Assembly (NCBI GenBank): GCA_964618555.1 | Contig: CAZUBF010000117.1 | Location: forward strand, 1-11,906 | Length of the DNA: 11,906 bases | Source of the DNA: Calidifontimicrobium sp964618555 | GTDB lineage: Bacteria > Pseudomonadota > Gammaproteobacteria > Burkholderiales > Burkholderiaceae_C | Reading direction: 5' to 3' | Shown here: positions 1-6,642 of the stretch, piece by piece | Layout of the letters: each line of letters starts with the position of its first letter | How positions within the stretch are numbered: position 1 is the stretch's first letter | The notes under the pieces: generated by a model | What the model was told of the DNA's origin: nothing | The model's database searches: none | The model's input: the letters and a program-made list of their open reading frames with translations, nothing else | Program-made: the position numbers and the translations under genes

Positions 1-966
1 GACGTTGTCGATCGCGGTGATCTGCGGCACGCCGACGCCGGCGACGATGCGCGTCGTGCAGATCGACCCCGGCCCGATGCCGACCTTCACGCCGTCGGCA
101 CCGGCCTCGCACAGCGCCAGCGCCGCCGCGCCGGTGGCGATGTTGCCGCCGATCACGTCGACCTGCGGGAAGTTGCGCTTGACCCAGCGCACGCGCTCGA
201 TGACGCCGGCGCTGTGGCCGTGCGCGGTGTCGACGACGATCGCGTCGACGCCGGCGCGCACCAGCAGCTCGACGCGCTCCTCGGTGCCCTCGCCGACGCC
301 CACCGCCGCGCCGACGCGCAGCTTGCCCTGCGCGTCGCGCGCGGCGTTCGGGAAGTTGGTCTGCTTGGTGATGTCCTTCACGGTCATCAGCCCACGCAGC
401 TCGAACGCGTCGTTGACCACCAGCACGCGCTCGAGCTTGTGCCGGTGCATCAGCGCCTTGCCCTCGTCGAGGCTGGCGCTCTCGGGCACGGTGACCAGGC
501 GCTCGCGCGGCGTCATGATGTCGCGCACCGGCGCGTCCATGCGCGTCTCGAAACGCAGGTCGCGGCCGGTGACGATGCCCACCACCTTGCCGTGTTCGAT
601 CACCGGGAAGCCCGAGATGCCGTGCTGCTCCGACAGGGCCTTGACCTGGCGCACCGTCTTGTCGGGGCCGATGGTGATCGGGTCGCGCAACACGCCGCTC
701 TCGTAGCGCTTGACCCTGGCGACCTCGGCCGCCTGCACGGTCGGCGGCAGGTTCTTGTGCACGATGCCGATGCCGCCTTCCTGCGCGATCGCGATCGCCA
801 GGCGCGCCTCGGTGACGGTGTCCATCGCCGCCGACACCAGCGGCAGGTTCAGCGAGATGTGGCGCGTCAGTCGGGTCGCCAGGCTGGTGTCGCGCGGTAA
901 CACCTGTGAGAAAGCCGGCACCAGCAGCACGTCGTCGAAGGTCAGCGCGTTGCCGAGAAGGCGCAT
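1..966 (-). CDS. guaB: IMP dehydrogenase, N-terminal 322 residues (partial, runs off left edge)
   Basis: Oxidises IMP to XMP with NAD+, the committed step of GMP synthesis, in the cytoplasm. The start is the ATG at 966-964, with a GGAG ribosome-binding site at 978-975. The protein opens MRLLGNALTFDDVLLVPAFS, the classic IMPDH N-terminus. Residues about 1-92 are the first part of the TIM barrel. Two CBS domains follow (about 93-148 and 153-201), with 'GRDLRFE' and 'LMTVKDITK' as typical elements. The barrel then resumes ('DAIVVDTAHGHS' near 242-252). The catalytic loop GPGSICTTR is present, and its cysteine is residue 303, close to Cys305 of the E. coli enzyme. The frame is open to base 1, so roughly the last 165 residues (flap and C-terminus) lie outside the window. 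guaA usually follows guaB in this group but cannot be seen. The gene is divergent from the DUF4124 gene. The identification is essentially certain. Confidence 0.97.
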   Translation of the reverse strand, partial: MRLLGNALTFDDVLLVPAFSQVLPRDTSLATRLTRHISLNLPLVSAAMDTVTEARLAIAIAQEGGIGIVHKNLPPTVQAAEVARVKRYESGVLRDPITIGPDKTVRQVKALSEQHGISGFPVIEHGKVVGIVTGRDLRFETRMDAPVRDIMTPRERLVTVPESASLDEGKALMHRHKLERVLVVNDAFELRGLMTVKDITKQTNFPNAARDAQGKLRVGAAVGVGEGTEERVELLVRAGVDAIVVDTAHGHSAGVIERVRWVKRNFPQVDVIGGNIATGAAALALCEAGADGVKVGIGPGSICTTRIVAGVGVPQITAIDNV

Positions 967-992
967 GGGAAAGGCTCCGGACGCAAAAGCGG

Positions 993-998
993 ATTATA
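993..998 (-). promoter_or_regulatory. Probable guaB promoter, -10 element
   Basis: A perfect TATAAT on the minus strand in an otherwise very GC-rich intergenic stretch (967-1075). Transcription would start near 986, giving a leader of about 20 bases that contains the GGAG at 978-975. No good -35 hexamer lies at 16-18 bases: the 17-base position reads GAAGTG. The -10 call rests on the perfect hexamer and its position. Confidence 0.6.
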
Positions 999-1075
999 GG
1001 AACGCGCCCCGGCGCCACTTCTTCACGCCGCGGCCGACCGGCGCTGGCTACACTGATCCGACCCCCGCTGCCGCC

Positions 1076-1603
1076 ATGCCGATGCCACCCATGCGTGTGC
1101 CCCTGCTCGTGATCGCGTTGTCGCTGCTCGCCACCGCCGGCGACGCCACGGCGCAGTGGAAGTGGCGCGACCGTGCCGGCCAGGTCCACATCAGCGACCT
1201 GCCGCCACCGCGCGACGTGCCCGAACGCGACGTGCTGCAGCGCCCCGCGCAGCCGGCCACGGCGCGCGCGAACCCACAGGCCGCCGCCGAAGCCGCCTCG
1301 GCACCGGCGTCGGCCGCCGTCCCGGCGGTGGCCGAGGCCAAGCCGCGCACCGACCCCGAGCTCGAGGCGCGCCGCAAGGCCGCCGAGCAGGAGCAGCAGG
1401 CCCGCGCGCAGCAGGAGCAGCGCAAGCTCGACGCGCAGCGCGCCGAGAACTGCCGGCGCGCACGCGACAGCCTGCGCCAGCTCGACAGCGGCATGCGGCT
1501 GGCGCGCGTCAACGAAAAGGGCGAGCGCGTGGTGCTCGACGATCGCGCGCGCGACGCCGAGTCGCAGCGCGCGCGCGAAGTCATCGCCAGCGACTGCCGC
1601 TGA
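1076..1603 (+). CDS. DUF4124-domain protein, predicted secreted/periplasmic
   Basis: The molecular function is unknown. Start candidates in one frame are ATG at 1076, 1082 and 1091. None has a clear Shine-Dalgarno sequence. I give the longest (175 aa), but 1091 (170 aa, MRVPLLVIALSLLA) is equally plausible. The N-terminus is a signal peptide: a hydrophobic core followed by ATA|QWKW, with cleavage expected after residue 26 of the long form. Directly after it comes the DUF4124 signature 'QWKWRDRAGQVHISDLPPP' (about 27-46), a small beta-rich domain common in Burkholderiales exported proteins. An Ala/Pro-rich linker (about 55-105) leads to a charged, Glu/Arg/Gln-rich helix likely to form a coiled coil (about 108-145). 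The C-terminal segment has two cysteines ('AENCRRARD' and the terminal 'SDCR') that could form a disulfide. The last 23 bases overlap the 3' end of rnfH on the other strand. A weak -10-like TACACT sits at 1049-1054. Confidence 0.85.
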   Translation: MPMPPMRVPLLVIALSLLATAGDATAQWKWRDRAGQVHISDLPPPRDVPERDVLQRPAQPATARANPQAAAEAASAPASAAVPAVAEAKPRTDPELEARRKAAEQEQQARAQQEQRKLDAQRAENCRRARDSLRQLDSGMRLARVNEKGERVVLDDRARDAESQRAREVIASDCR

Positions 1604-1922
1604 CGCGGCCGCGCACCGCCGGCGCACGTTCGCGCCTCGCTCCGCCCCGGCGCTTGTAACGCAGCCGCCGCGCCTCCTTCGGATCGACGGTCAGCGCGCG
1701 GCAGATCTCGATGCGGTCGCGGTCGCGCAGCGGCTGTTCGGGCGGCGCGACGCGGCACCAGACGCTGTAGCTCAGGTCCTCCGGCGCCTCGCCGTCGAGC
1801 AGGGTACTGGCGCGCACCGCGTCCGCGAGCGTGCTGCCTGCGTCGAGGAGCAGCTCGCGGTGGCGCACTTCGCGCGGCGCGGGGCTGTAGACCACCTCGA
1901 CGCGGATGCGCTCAGCGCTCAC
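1581..1922 (-). CDS. rnfH: RnfH/RatB family ubiquitin-like protein
   Basis: A 113-residue member of the RnfH family (UPF0125, called RatB or YfjF in E. coli), with a predicted beta-grasp fold. Its precise role is unsettled: the family is named for proximity to rnf genes in some species and for a toxin-antitoxin proposal with RatA in E. coli. Family hallmarks are the N-terminal strand 'IRVEVVYSPAP' (about 6-16) and 'LRDRDRIEICRALTVDPKEARR' near 65-86, matching the usual L.dGDRVEIYRPL..DPKE.RR pattern. The start is GTG at 1922-1920, inside the last codons of ratA, and the two genes overlap by 11 bases, so translation is probably coupled. After residue 86 the protein has an Arg-rich tail of about 27 residues. 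Part of that tail is encoded antisense to the DUF4124 gene. The family and start are well supported; the function is not. Confidence 0.9.
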   Translation of the reverse strand: MSAERIRVEVVYSPAPREVRHRELLLDAGSTLADAVRASTLLDGEAPEDLSYSVWCRVAPPEQPLRDRDRIEICRALTVDPKEARRLRYKRRGGARRERAPAVRGRVSGSRWR

Positions 1923-2364
1923 CGTACACCTGCCCGGCGCGACGCACGAAGGAGTCGACGAAGGTGTTGGCGACGCGGTCGAACACCGGGCTGAGCACCG
2001 TCTCCAGCGGCCTGCTCGCGAACGCGTAGCGCAGGTCGAACTCGATCCGGCAGGCCTGCGCCTCGCCACCCGGTCGGCCGAGCGGGTGGAACAGCCAGTT
2101 GCCGTCGAGCAGCGAGAACGGCCCGTCGACCAGTTGCACCAGCACCTGCTCGCCGGGCTTGTGCACGTTGCGCGTCGTGAACGCGTGGCGCACCCCGGCG
2201 TAGGCCAGCCCCAGTCGCGCGGTCATGCCCTCGTCGTGCTGTTCGATCACTTCGGCATGTTCGCACCAGGGCAGGAACTGGGGGTAGTGCTCGACTGCCG
2301 TCACCAGGTCGTACATCTCGCGCGGCGAGTACCACAGCAGGATGGACTTCTTGACGTGCTTCAT
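1912..2364 (-). CDS. ratA: RatA / Coq10-like START-domain protein
   Basis: A 150-residue SRPBCC/START-superfamily protein (polyketide cyclase/COQ10 type), the orthologue of E. coli RatA (YfjG). In E. coli, RatA was reported to bind 50S subunits and block subunit association. Related Coq10 proteins bind ubiquinone, so a quinone-chaperone role is an alternative. It starts 'MKHVKKSILLWYSPREMYDLV' and continues 'EHYPQFLPWCEHAEV', the standard opening of the family. 'GPFSLLDGNWLFHPL' and the C-terminal helix 'VFDRVANTFVDSFVRRAG' follow. The ATG at 2364-2362 has no Shine-Dalgarno sequence, and a -10-like hexamer ends only 11 bases upstream, so the message may be almost leaderless. An in-frame extension upstream to 2415 runs through the promoter region and does not resemble the family, so I rejected it. 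It is followed, with overlap, by rnfH and is divergent from smpB, a neighbourhood also seen in E. coli. Confidence 0.94.
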   Translation of the reverse strand: MKHVKKSILLWYSPREMYDLVTAVEHYPQFLPWCEHAEVIEQHDEGMTARLGLAYAGVRHAFTTRNVHKPGEQVLVQLVDGPFSLLDGNWLFHPLGRPGGEAQACRIEFDLRYAFASRPLETVLSPVFDRVANTFVDSFVRRAGQVYGER

Positions 2365-2369
2365 ACAAT
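2364..2369 (+). promoter_or_regulatory. Candidate smpB promoter, -10 element TACAAT
   Basis: TACAAT (5 of 6 consensus) overlaps the first base of the ratA start codon on the other strand. It would give smpB a leader of about 50 bases. The -35 position is poor: a TTGACG at 2351-2356 is only 7 bases away, too close to be a partner. This is a tentative call. Confidence 0.3.
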
Positions 2370-2379
2370 GAATCGATTC
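2370..2379. repeat. 10-bp perfect palindrome GAATCGATTC between ratA and smpB
   Basis: A perfect dyad that overlaps the ratA -10 hexamer and lies just downstream of a -10-like hexamer for smpB. It could be an operator or simply follow from the AT-rich promoter core. No regulator is known to me for this site. Confidence 0.35.
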
Positions 2380-2381
2380 TA
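2376..2381 (-). promoter_or_regulatory. Candidate ratA promoter, -10 element TAGAAT
   Basis: TAGAAT on the minus strand, in the context CCTAGAATCG. The normal spacing from -10 to start would put the first transcribed base near 2369, only about 5 bases before the ATG at 2364. No clear -35 is visible. The same ten-base string CCTAGAATCG occurs at 7236-7245 upstream of phaR, which supports it being a promoter core. Confidence 0.45.
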
Positions 2382-2426
2382 GGTGCCGCTTGCAGCGCTG
2401 CCGCGCCGCCCCCACCTCCCCTGTCC

Positions 2427-2891
2427 ATGACCCTGATCGCCGAAAACCGCCGCGCCCGCTACGACTACCACATCGAGGAGCGCTTCGAGGCGGGCATCGT
2501 GCTCGAGGGCTGGGAGGTCAAGGCCATTCGCGCCGGCCAGGTGCAGCTGACCGACGGCTACGTCGTGATCCGCGACGGCGAGCTGTCGCTGATCGGGCTG
2601 CGCATCAACGCGCTGCGCACCGCGTCGACGCACGTCAAGCCAGAGGCCGACCGCACGAAGAAGCTGCTGATGCACAAGGCCGAGATCCGCCGGCTGATCG
2701 GCAAGGTCGAGCAGCGCGGCTTCACGCTGGTGCCGCTGAACCTGCACTTCAAGAGCGGCCGCGTGAAGGTCGACGTGGCGCTGGCCAAGGGCAAGGCGCA
2801 GCACGACAAGCGCGAGACCGAGAAGAAGCGCGACTGGGAACGCGAACGCGGCCGCCTGATGCGGCACAAGGTCTCGTCGCCGAAGGGTTGA
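2427..2891 (+). CDS. smpB: SsrA-binding protein SmpB
   Basis: Binds tmRNA (SsrA) and places it in the A site of stalled ribosomes for trans-translation, which tags the nascent chain and rescues the ribosome. The 154-residue product has the family length. Family signatures are 'ENRRARYDYHIEERFEAGI' (about 5-23), 'EGWEVKAIRAGQVQL' with the KAIR.G turn that contacts tmRNA, 'RTKKLLMHKAEIRRL' and 'LVPLNLHFKSGRVKVDVALAKGK'. The C-terminal basic tail 'KRETEKKRDWERERGRLMR' is the segment that extends into the decoding region and mRNA channel. The ATG at 2427 has no good Shine-Dalgarno sequence but is the only start that matches the family. The gene is divergent from ratA. It is convergent with the acyltransferase gene, whose stop lies only 12 bases away, and no terminator is visible in that gap. 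No ssrA gene is in the window. Confidence 0.97.
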   Translation: MTLIAENRRARYDYHIEERFEAGIVLEGWEVKAIRAGQVQLTDGYVVIRDGELSLIGLRINALRTASTHVKPEADRTKKLLMHKAEIRRLIGKVEQRGFTLVPLNLHFKSGRVKVDVALAKGKAQHDKRETEKKRDWERERGRLMRHKVSSPKG

Positions 2892-2903
2892 TCGCCGCGC
2901 GGC

Positions 2904-4037
2904 TCAGCCCCCGGCGACGCCCCGCACCGGGCGCGACTTCAGCGTGCTCAACCAGCGCATCGCCGGCACCTCGACGGCACGGTGGAATAGCGCGCCGGCC
3001 GCCACGCTGCCGGCCCATGCCAGAAGCAGGCCCGCGGCCTGCACCGCGGGCGTGTGCGGCGCGAAGCGTTCGAACACCGCGTTGACCACCAGGCACCACG
3101 GGAAGTGCACCAGGAACACCGCGTAGCTGATGCGCCCGAGCGCGTGCACGACGGCGGTCGGCCCCGTCGTACCGGCCGCCTTGTTCGACGCGACGCCGGA
3201 CGCGACGCGAGGCGCGATGGCGAGCGCCGCCGCGACGAGCGCCGCCAGCGCGATGCGCGAGCGCCACTGCAGCCACAGCGCGACGACGACCAGGCAGGCC
3301 AGCAGCACCAGCCCGGGCAGGTGGACCGCTTGCGGGCGGGCCCACCACGCGACGAGCACGCCCATGGCGTAAGCGCCGAAGAAGTAAGGCCCGGTGACGT
3401 CCCAGGCCGCGTCGCGGTTGACCGCCAGCAGCGACACCGCGGCGAGCGCGAACACCAGCCCCGCCGCGGCCCGGCTCTGTGCCGCATCGTCCGCGTCGTG
3501 CCGAGCCGGCACGACGACGCGCGCCGTCAGCAGCAGCGCCAGCAGCAGCACGTACAGCTGCAGGTCGATCGCGACGTACCACACGCCGGCCGACAGCGCC
3601 TCGATGCCGAGCAGGTCCTGCAGCAGCACGAGGTGCACCAGCACCTGCGCGGCGGTCGGCGGCGCCGGGATCGACGGGTGGTCCATCCACGTGCGCGCCA
3701 GCGCCGCCGCGCCGATCGCCAGCGCCAGCGTGGCCGCAAGCGGCAGCACCAGCCGCAGGTAGCGCTCGAGCAGCACCGCGCCGGCGCGCACCCCGGGGCG
3801 CAGCCGCGCGCCGGGCGCCAGGCTGCGCGCGGCGAGCCAGCCGCCGACGACCAGGAACACCTGCACGGCGATGCGCGCGTCGCCCGCCAGCACGTCGAAC
3901 AGCGCCGGCCACAGCGCGGCCGCGTGGTCGGCCATCGGGCCGTAGAACGCCAGGTGGTGCAGCACAATCGCCTGCGACGCGAGCGCCTTCAGCGCGTCGA
4001 CGTGCAGCGCGCGCGCCGGCGCCGCCGCGCGGCTCAC
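2904..4037 (-). CDS. Acyltransferase 3 family membrane protein
   Basis: A 377-residue polytopic membrane protein of the acyltransferase-3 (OafA/YrhL-like) family. Such proteins transfer acetyl or other acyl groups to surface polysaccharides, lipids or peptidoglycan precursors. The substrate here cannot be read from the sequence. The N-terminal catalytic region shows 'VDALKALASQAIVLHHLAFYG' elements with the typical His-His pair at residues 27-28. Then come 'FLVVGGWLAARSL' (about 61-73, equivalent to the F.VLSGFL motif) and 'RYLRLVLPL' (92-100). Roughly ten hydrophobic helices follow, ending with 'RISYAVFLVHFPWCLVV', the usual C-terminal motif. The start is GTG at 4037-4035, sharing GTGA with the metC stop (4036-4034), so translation is very probably coupled. 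Frames further upstream overlap metC and do not look like protein of this family. It is the last gene of the phaR-rimO-metC unit and has no obvious functional link to the others. Confidence 0.88.
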   Translation of the reverse strand: MSRAAAPARALHVDALKALASQAIVLHHLAFYGPMADHAAALWPALFDVLAGDARIAVQVFLVVGGWLAARSLAPGARLRPGVRAGAVLLERYLRLVLPLAATLALAIGAAALARTWMDHPSIPAPPTAAQVLVHLVLLQDLLGIEALSAGVWYVAIDLQLYVLLLALLLTARVVVPARHDADDAAQSRAAAGLVFALAAVSLLAVNRDAAWDVTGPYFFGAYAMGVLVAWWARPQAVHLPGLVLLACLVVVALWLQWRSRIALAALVAAALAIAPRVASGVASNKAAGTTGPTAVVHALGRISYAVFLVHFPWCLVVNAVFERFAPHTPAVQAAGLLLAWAGSVAAGALFHRAVEVPAMRWLSTLKSRPVRGVAGG

Positions 4038-5217
4038 GCGATCACGCGCAGCGCCTGCTGCAGGTCGGCGCGCAGGTCGTCGACCGCCTCGAGCCCGATC
4101 GCCAGGCGCACCAGCGTGCCCGGCAGCGCGGCGCGGTCGCGGCGCATCGTCGACAGGTCGTACGGCACCGCCAGGCTCACCGGCCCGCCCCACGAATAGC
4201 CGATGCGGAACAGCCGCAGCGCGTCGACGAAGGCGTCGACGCGCGCCGGCGCGGCGCCGGCGTCGAACAGCACGGAGCACAGGCCGGCCGCGCGCGTCNN
4301 NNNNNNNNGCACAGCGCCGCCCAGTGCGCGTGGCCCGGCGAGCCGGGCAGCGCCGGATGCAGCACGCGCGCGACGCCCGGCTGGGACTGCAGCCAGGCGG
4401 CGAGTTCGCGCGCCGCGGCGTCCTGCGCGTCGTAGCGCAGCGCGACCGAGGGCAGCGCGCGCAGCACCAGTTCGGCGTCGTTGGCGCCGACGCCCAGGCC
4501 CAGGCGCATGTGGGCGAGCAGCACGCGCTCGTGCAGCGCCGCGTCGACGGTGCTCACCGCGCCCATCAGCACGTCGGCGCCGCCCGAGGGGTACTTGGTC
4601 AGCGCGTGCATGCTCAGGTCGACGCCGAGCCCGTCGCCGAGGTCGAACGGGTCGAACGCCAGCCCCGCGCCCCAGGTGTTGTCCAGCGCCACCGTCAGCC
4701 CGTGGCGCCGCGCGACGCGCACCAGCGCGCGCAAGTCGGGAAACTCCATCGTCACCGAGCCCGCCGCCTCGACCCACAACAGCTTCGTGCCCGCGCCGAC
4801 CATCGCGTCGAGCGCGGCCGGGTCCAGCGGGTCGTACAACCGGTGCGCGATGCCGAAGTCCGCCAGCATCGACCGCGCGAGCTCCTTCGACGGACCGTAC
4901 ACGTTGTCGGGCAGCAGCAGCTCGTCGCCGGCGCGCAGCAGCGCCAGGTTGACCAGCGCCAGTGCCGACAGGCCGCTGGGCGCGAGCACGCAGTGACGCG
5001 CGCCCTCGAGCGTGGCGATGCGCTCCTCGAGCGTGAAGGTGGTCGGTGTGCCGTGCAGCCCGTAGGTGTAGCCGGCCTTGCTGCGCCAGTCGCGTGCACG
5101 CAGCGAGGCGACGTCGGCGAACATCACCGTCGAGGCCTTGTGCACCGCCGGCGGCACGGCATCGAAGCCGGCCGGGGCTCGGTACGGGTGGTGGATCAGG
5201 CGGGTCACGTCGTCCAT
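4034..5217 (-). CDS. metC: Cystathionine beta-lyase, interrupted by a 10-N assembly gap
   Basis: A PLP enzyme that cleaves cystathionine to homocysteine, pyruvate and ammonia in methionine synthesis. The start is ATG at 5217-5215, 8 bases after the rimO stop, with a GAGG ribosome-binding site overlapping that stop. The first 303 residues read cleanly to base 4309: 'YTYGLHGTPT' (51-60, cofactor phosphate region), 'LALDN'-type strand at 176-180 (VALDN), and 'SMHALTKYPSGG' with the PLP lysine at residue 208. After the Ns the C-terminus resumes in another frame with 'RIGYSWGGPVSLAVP' and 'GTLVRLAIGLEAVDDL', both typical of MetC. The two pieces total 390 residues, already the family length, and the junction aligns with almost nothing missing. 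I therefore infer that the Ns stand for a few bases and the gene is intact in the organism. The substrate assignment within the Cys/Met-metabolism PLP family is by resemblance to MetC. Confidence 0.92.
4299..4308. other. Assembly gap (10 Ns) inside metC
   Basis: Ten consecutive N bases. The reading frames on the two sides are incompatible with a gap of exactly 10 bases. The left piece in gene order ends on a complete codon (4311-4309), and the right piece begins with the last base of a codon at 4298. The true missing length must therefore be 2, 5, 8 and so on (3n+2). The placeholder length should not be read as a frameshift. Confidence 0.97.
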
Positions 5218-5225
5218 CGCGGGCC

Positions 5226-6617
5226 TCACAGCGGCTGGCCGACCAGGTCGTGGCCCTCGGCGGCGACGATGCGCACGCGGGCGAACTCGCCGACGCGCAG
5301 CTGCGTCGACGCCTTGACCGGCGGCAGCAGCCGCACGGTGCCGTCGATCTCGGGGGCGTCGGCGTAGCTGCGGCCCACGCCCCCCCTGCGGCCGAGCGCC
5401 GGCGCCTGGTCGACGAGCACCTGCATCGTGGCACCCACGCGGCGCTGCAGACGCTCGGCCGAGACCTGCTCGGCGATTGCCATGAAGCGCGCGCGGCGCC
5501 GCTCGCGCAACTCGGCCGGCAACTGGCCGGGCAGCGCGTTGGCCGCCGCGCCGTCGACCGGCGAGTAGGCGAAGCAGCCGGCACGGTCGATGCCGGCGTC
5601 GCGCACGAACTGCAGCAGGTGCTCGAACTCGGCGTCGGTTTCGCCGGGGAAGCCGACGATGAAGGTGCTGCGAACCACCAGCTCGGGGCACAGCTCGCGC
5701 CAGCGCGCGATGCGCTCGAGGTTCTTCTCGCCGCTGGCCGGGCGCTTCATGCGGCGCAGCACGTCGGGGTGCGAGTGCTGGAACGGCACGTCGAGGTAAG
5801 GCAGGATGCGCCCTGCGGCCATCAGCGGCAGCACCTCGTCGACGTGGGGGTACGGATAGACGTAGTGCAGTCGCACCCACGCGCCGTGCGGTTCGGCCAG
5901 TTCGCCGAGCTTCTCGCACAGGTCGAGCAGTCGCGTTCGCACCGGCCGGCCGTCCCAGAAGCCGGTGCGGTACTTCACGTCGACGCCGTAGGCACTGGTG
6001 TCCTGACTGACGACGAGCAGTTCCTTGACGCCGGCGTCGAACAGCCGCTTCGCCTCGCCGAGCACGTCGCCGATCGGCCGCGACGCCAGGTCGCCGCGCA
6101 TGCCCGGGATGATGCAGAAGGTGCAGCGGTGGTTGCAGCCCTCGCTGATCTTCAGGTAGGCGTAGTGTCTCGGCGTGAGCTTGACGCCCTGCGGCGGCAC
6201 CAGGTCGACGAACGGGTCGTGCGGCCTGGGCACGTGCGCGTGCACCGCGTCCATCACCTCCTCGGTGGCGTGCGGGCCGGTCACGGCGAGCACCTTGGGA
6301 TGCACCTGGCGCACCAGGTTGTCGCCCCCGACGCCGGTGCGCGCGCCGAGGCACCCGGTGACGATGACCCTGCCGTTGTCGGCCAGCGCCTCGCCGATCG
6401 TGTCCAGGCTCTCCTTGACCGCGTCGTCGATGAAGCCGCAGGTGTTGACGATCACCAGGTCGGCGCCGGAGAAGGTCTTGCTCGTCGCGTAGCCTTCGGC
6501 GGCCAGGCGGGTGAGGATCAGCTCGGAGTCGGTCAGCGCCTTCGGGCAGCCGAGGCTGACGAAGCCGATGGTCGGCGTCGGCGCGGCCTCGGCCGCGCGG
6601 GGGGACGTGTCGTTCAT
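5226..6617 (-). CDS. rimO: Ribosomal protein S12 methylthiotransferase RimO
   Basis: A radical-SAM enzyme that adds a methylthio group to the conserved aspartate of ribosomal protein S12 (Asp89 in E. coli numbering). The 463-residue product has three expected parts. The UPF0004 domain (about 15-125) carries cluster cysteines C24 ('SLGCPKALTDSE'), C60 ('VNTCGFI') and C89 ('TGCLGAR'). The radical-SAM domain has 'SEGCNHRCTFCIIPGMRG', giving C161, C165 and C168. The C-terminal TRAM domain spans about 400-463. 'SLGCPK.L.DSE' and 'FCIIP..RG' favour RimO over the related tRNA enzyme MiaB. The start is ATG at 6617; an in-frame TTG at 6635 would add six residues. No clear Shine-Dalgarno sequence is present, and a perfect hairpin (6618-6633) abuts the ATG. 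It lies 25 bases after phaR and 8 bases before metC, so it is probably cotranscribed with both. Confidence 0.96.
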   Translation of the reverse strand: MNDTSPRAAEAAPTPTIGFVSLGCPKALTDSELILTRLAAEGYATSKTFSGADLVIVNTCGFIDDAVKESLDTIGEALADNGRVIVTGCLGARTGVGGDNLVRQVHPKVLAVTGPHATEEVMDAVHAHVPRPHDPFVDLVPPQGVKLTPRHYAYLKISEGCNHRCTFCIIPGMRGDLASRPIGDVLGEAKRLFDAGVKELLVVSQDTSAYGVDVKYRTGFWDGRPVRTRLLDLCEKLGELAEPHGAWVRLHYVYPYPHVDEVLPLMAAGRILPYLDVPFQHSHPDVLRRMKRPASGEKNLERIARWRELCPELVVRSTFIVGFPGETDAEFEHLLQFVRDAGIDRAGCFAYSPVDGAAANALPGQLPAELRERRRARFMAIAEQVSAERLQRRVGATMQVLVDQAPALGRRGGVGRSYADAPEIDGTVRLLPPVKASTQLRVGEFARVRIVAAEGHDLVGQPL

Positions 6618-6633
6618 GCGGGAATTGTCCCGC
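6618..6633 (-). promoter_or_regulatory. Hairpin abutting the rimO start codon
   Basis: A perfect 6-bp stem (6618-6623 with 6628-6633, GCGGGA/TCCCGC) with a 4-base loop, directly against the rimO ATG in the 25-base phaR-rimO spacer. No run of T follows it, so it is not a canonical terminator. In the mRNA it would occupy the ribosome-binding region. Confidence 0.5.
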
Positions 6634-6642
6634 AACGCCCCG

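Noticed and set aside
2365..2415. Extension of ratA to an upstream start at 2415
   Set aside because: The extra 17 residues would cross the promoter-like elements and have no family resemblance. MKHVKKSI at 2364 is the standard start.
4034..5217. metC as a pseudogene or frameshifted gene
   Set aside because: The frame change coincides exactly with the N run, and both halves are otherwise intact and family-like, so an assembly gap of wrong size is the simpler explanation.
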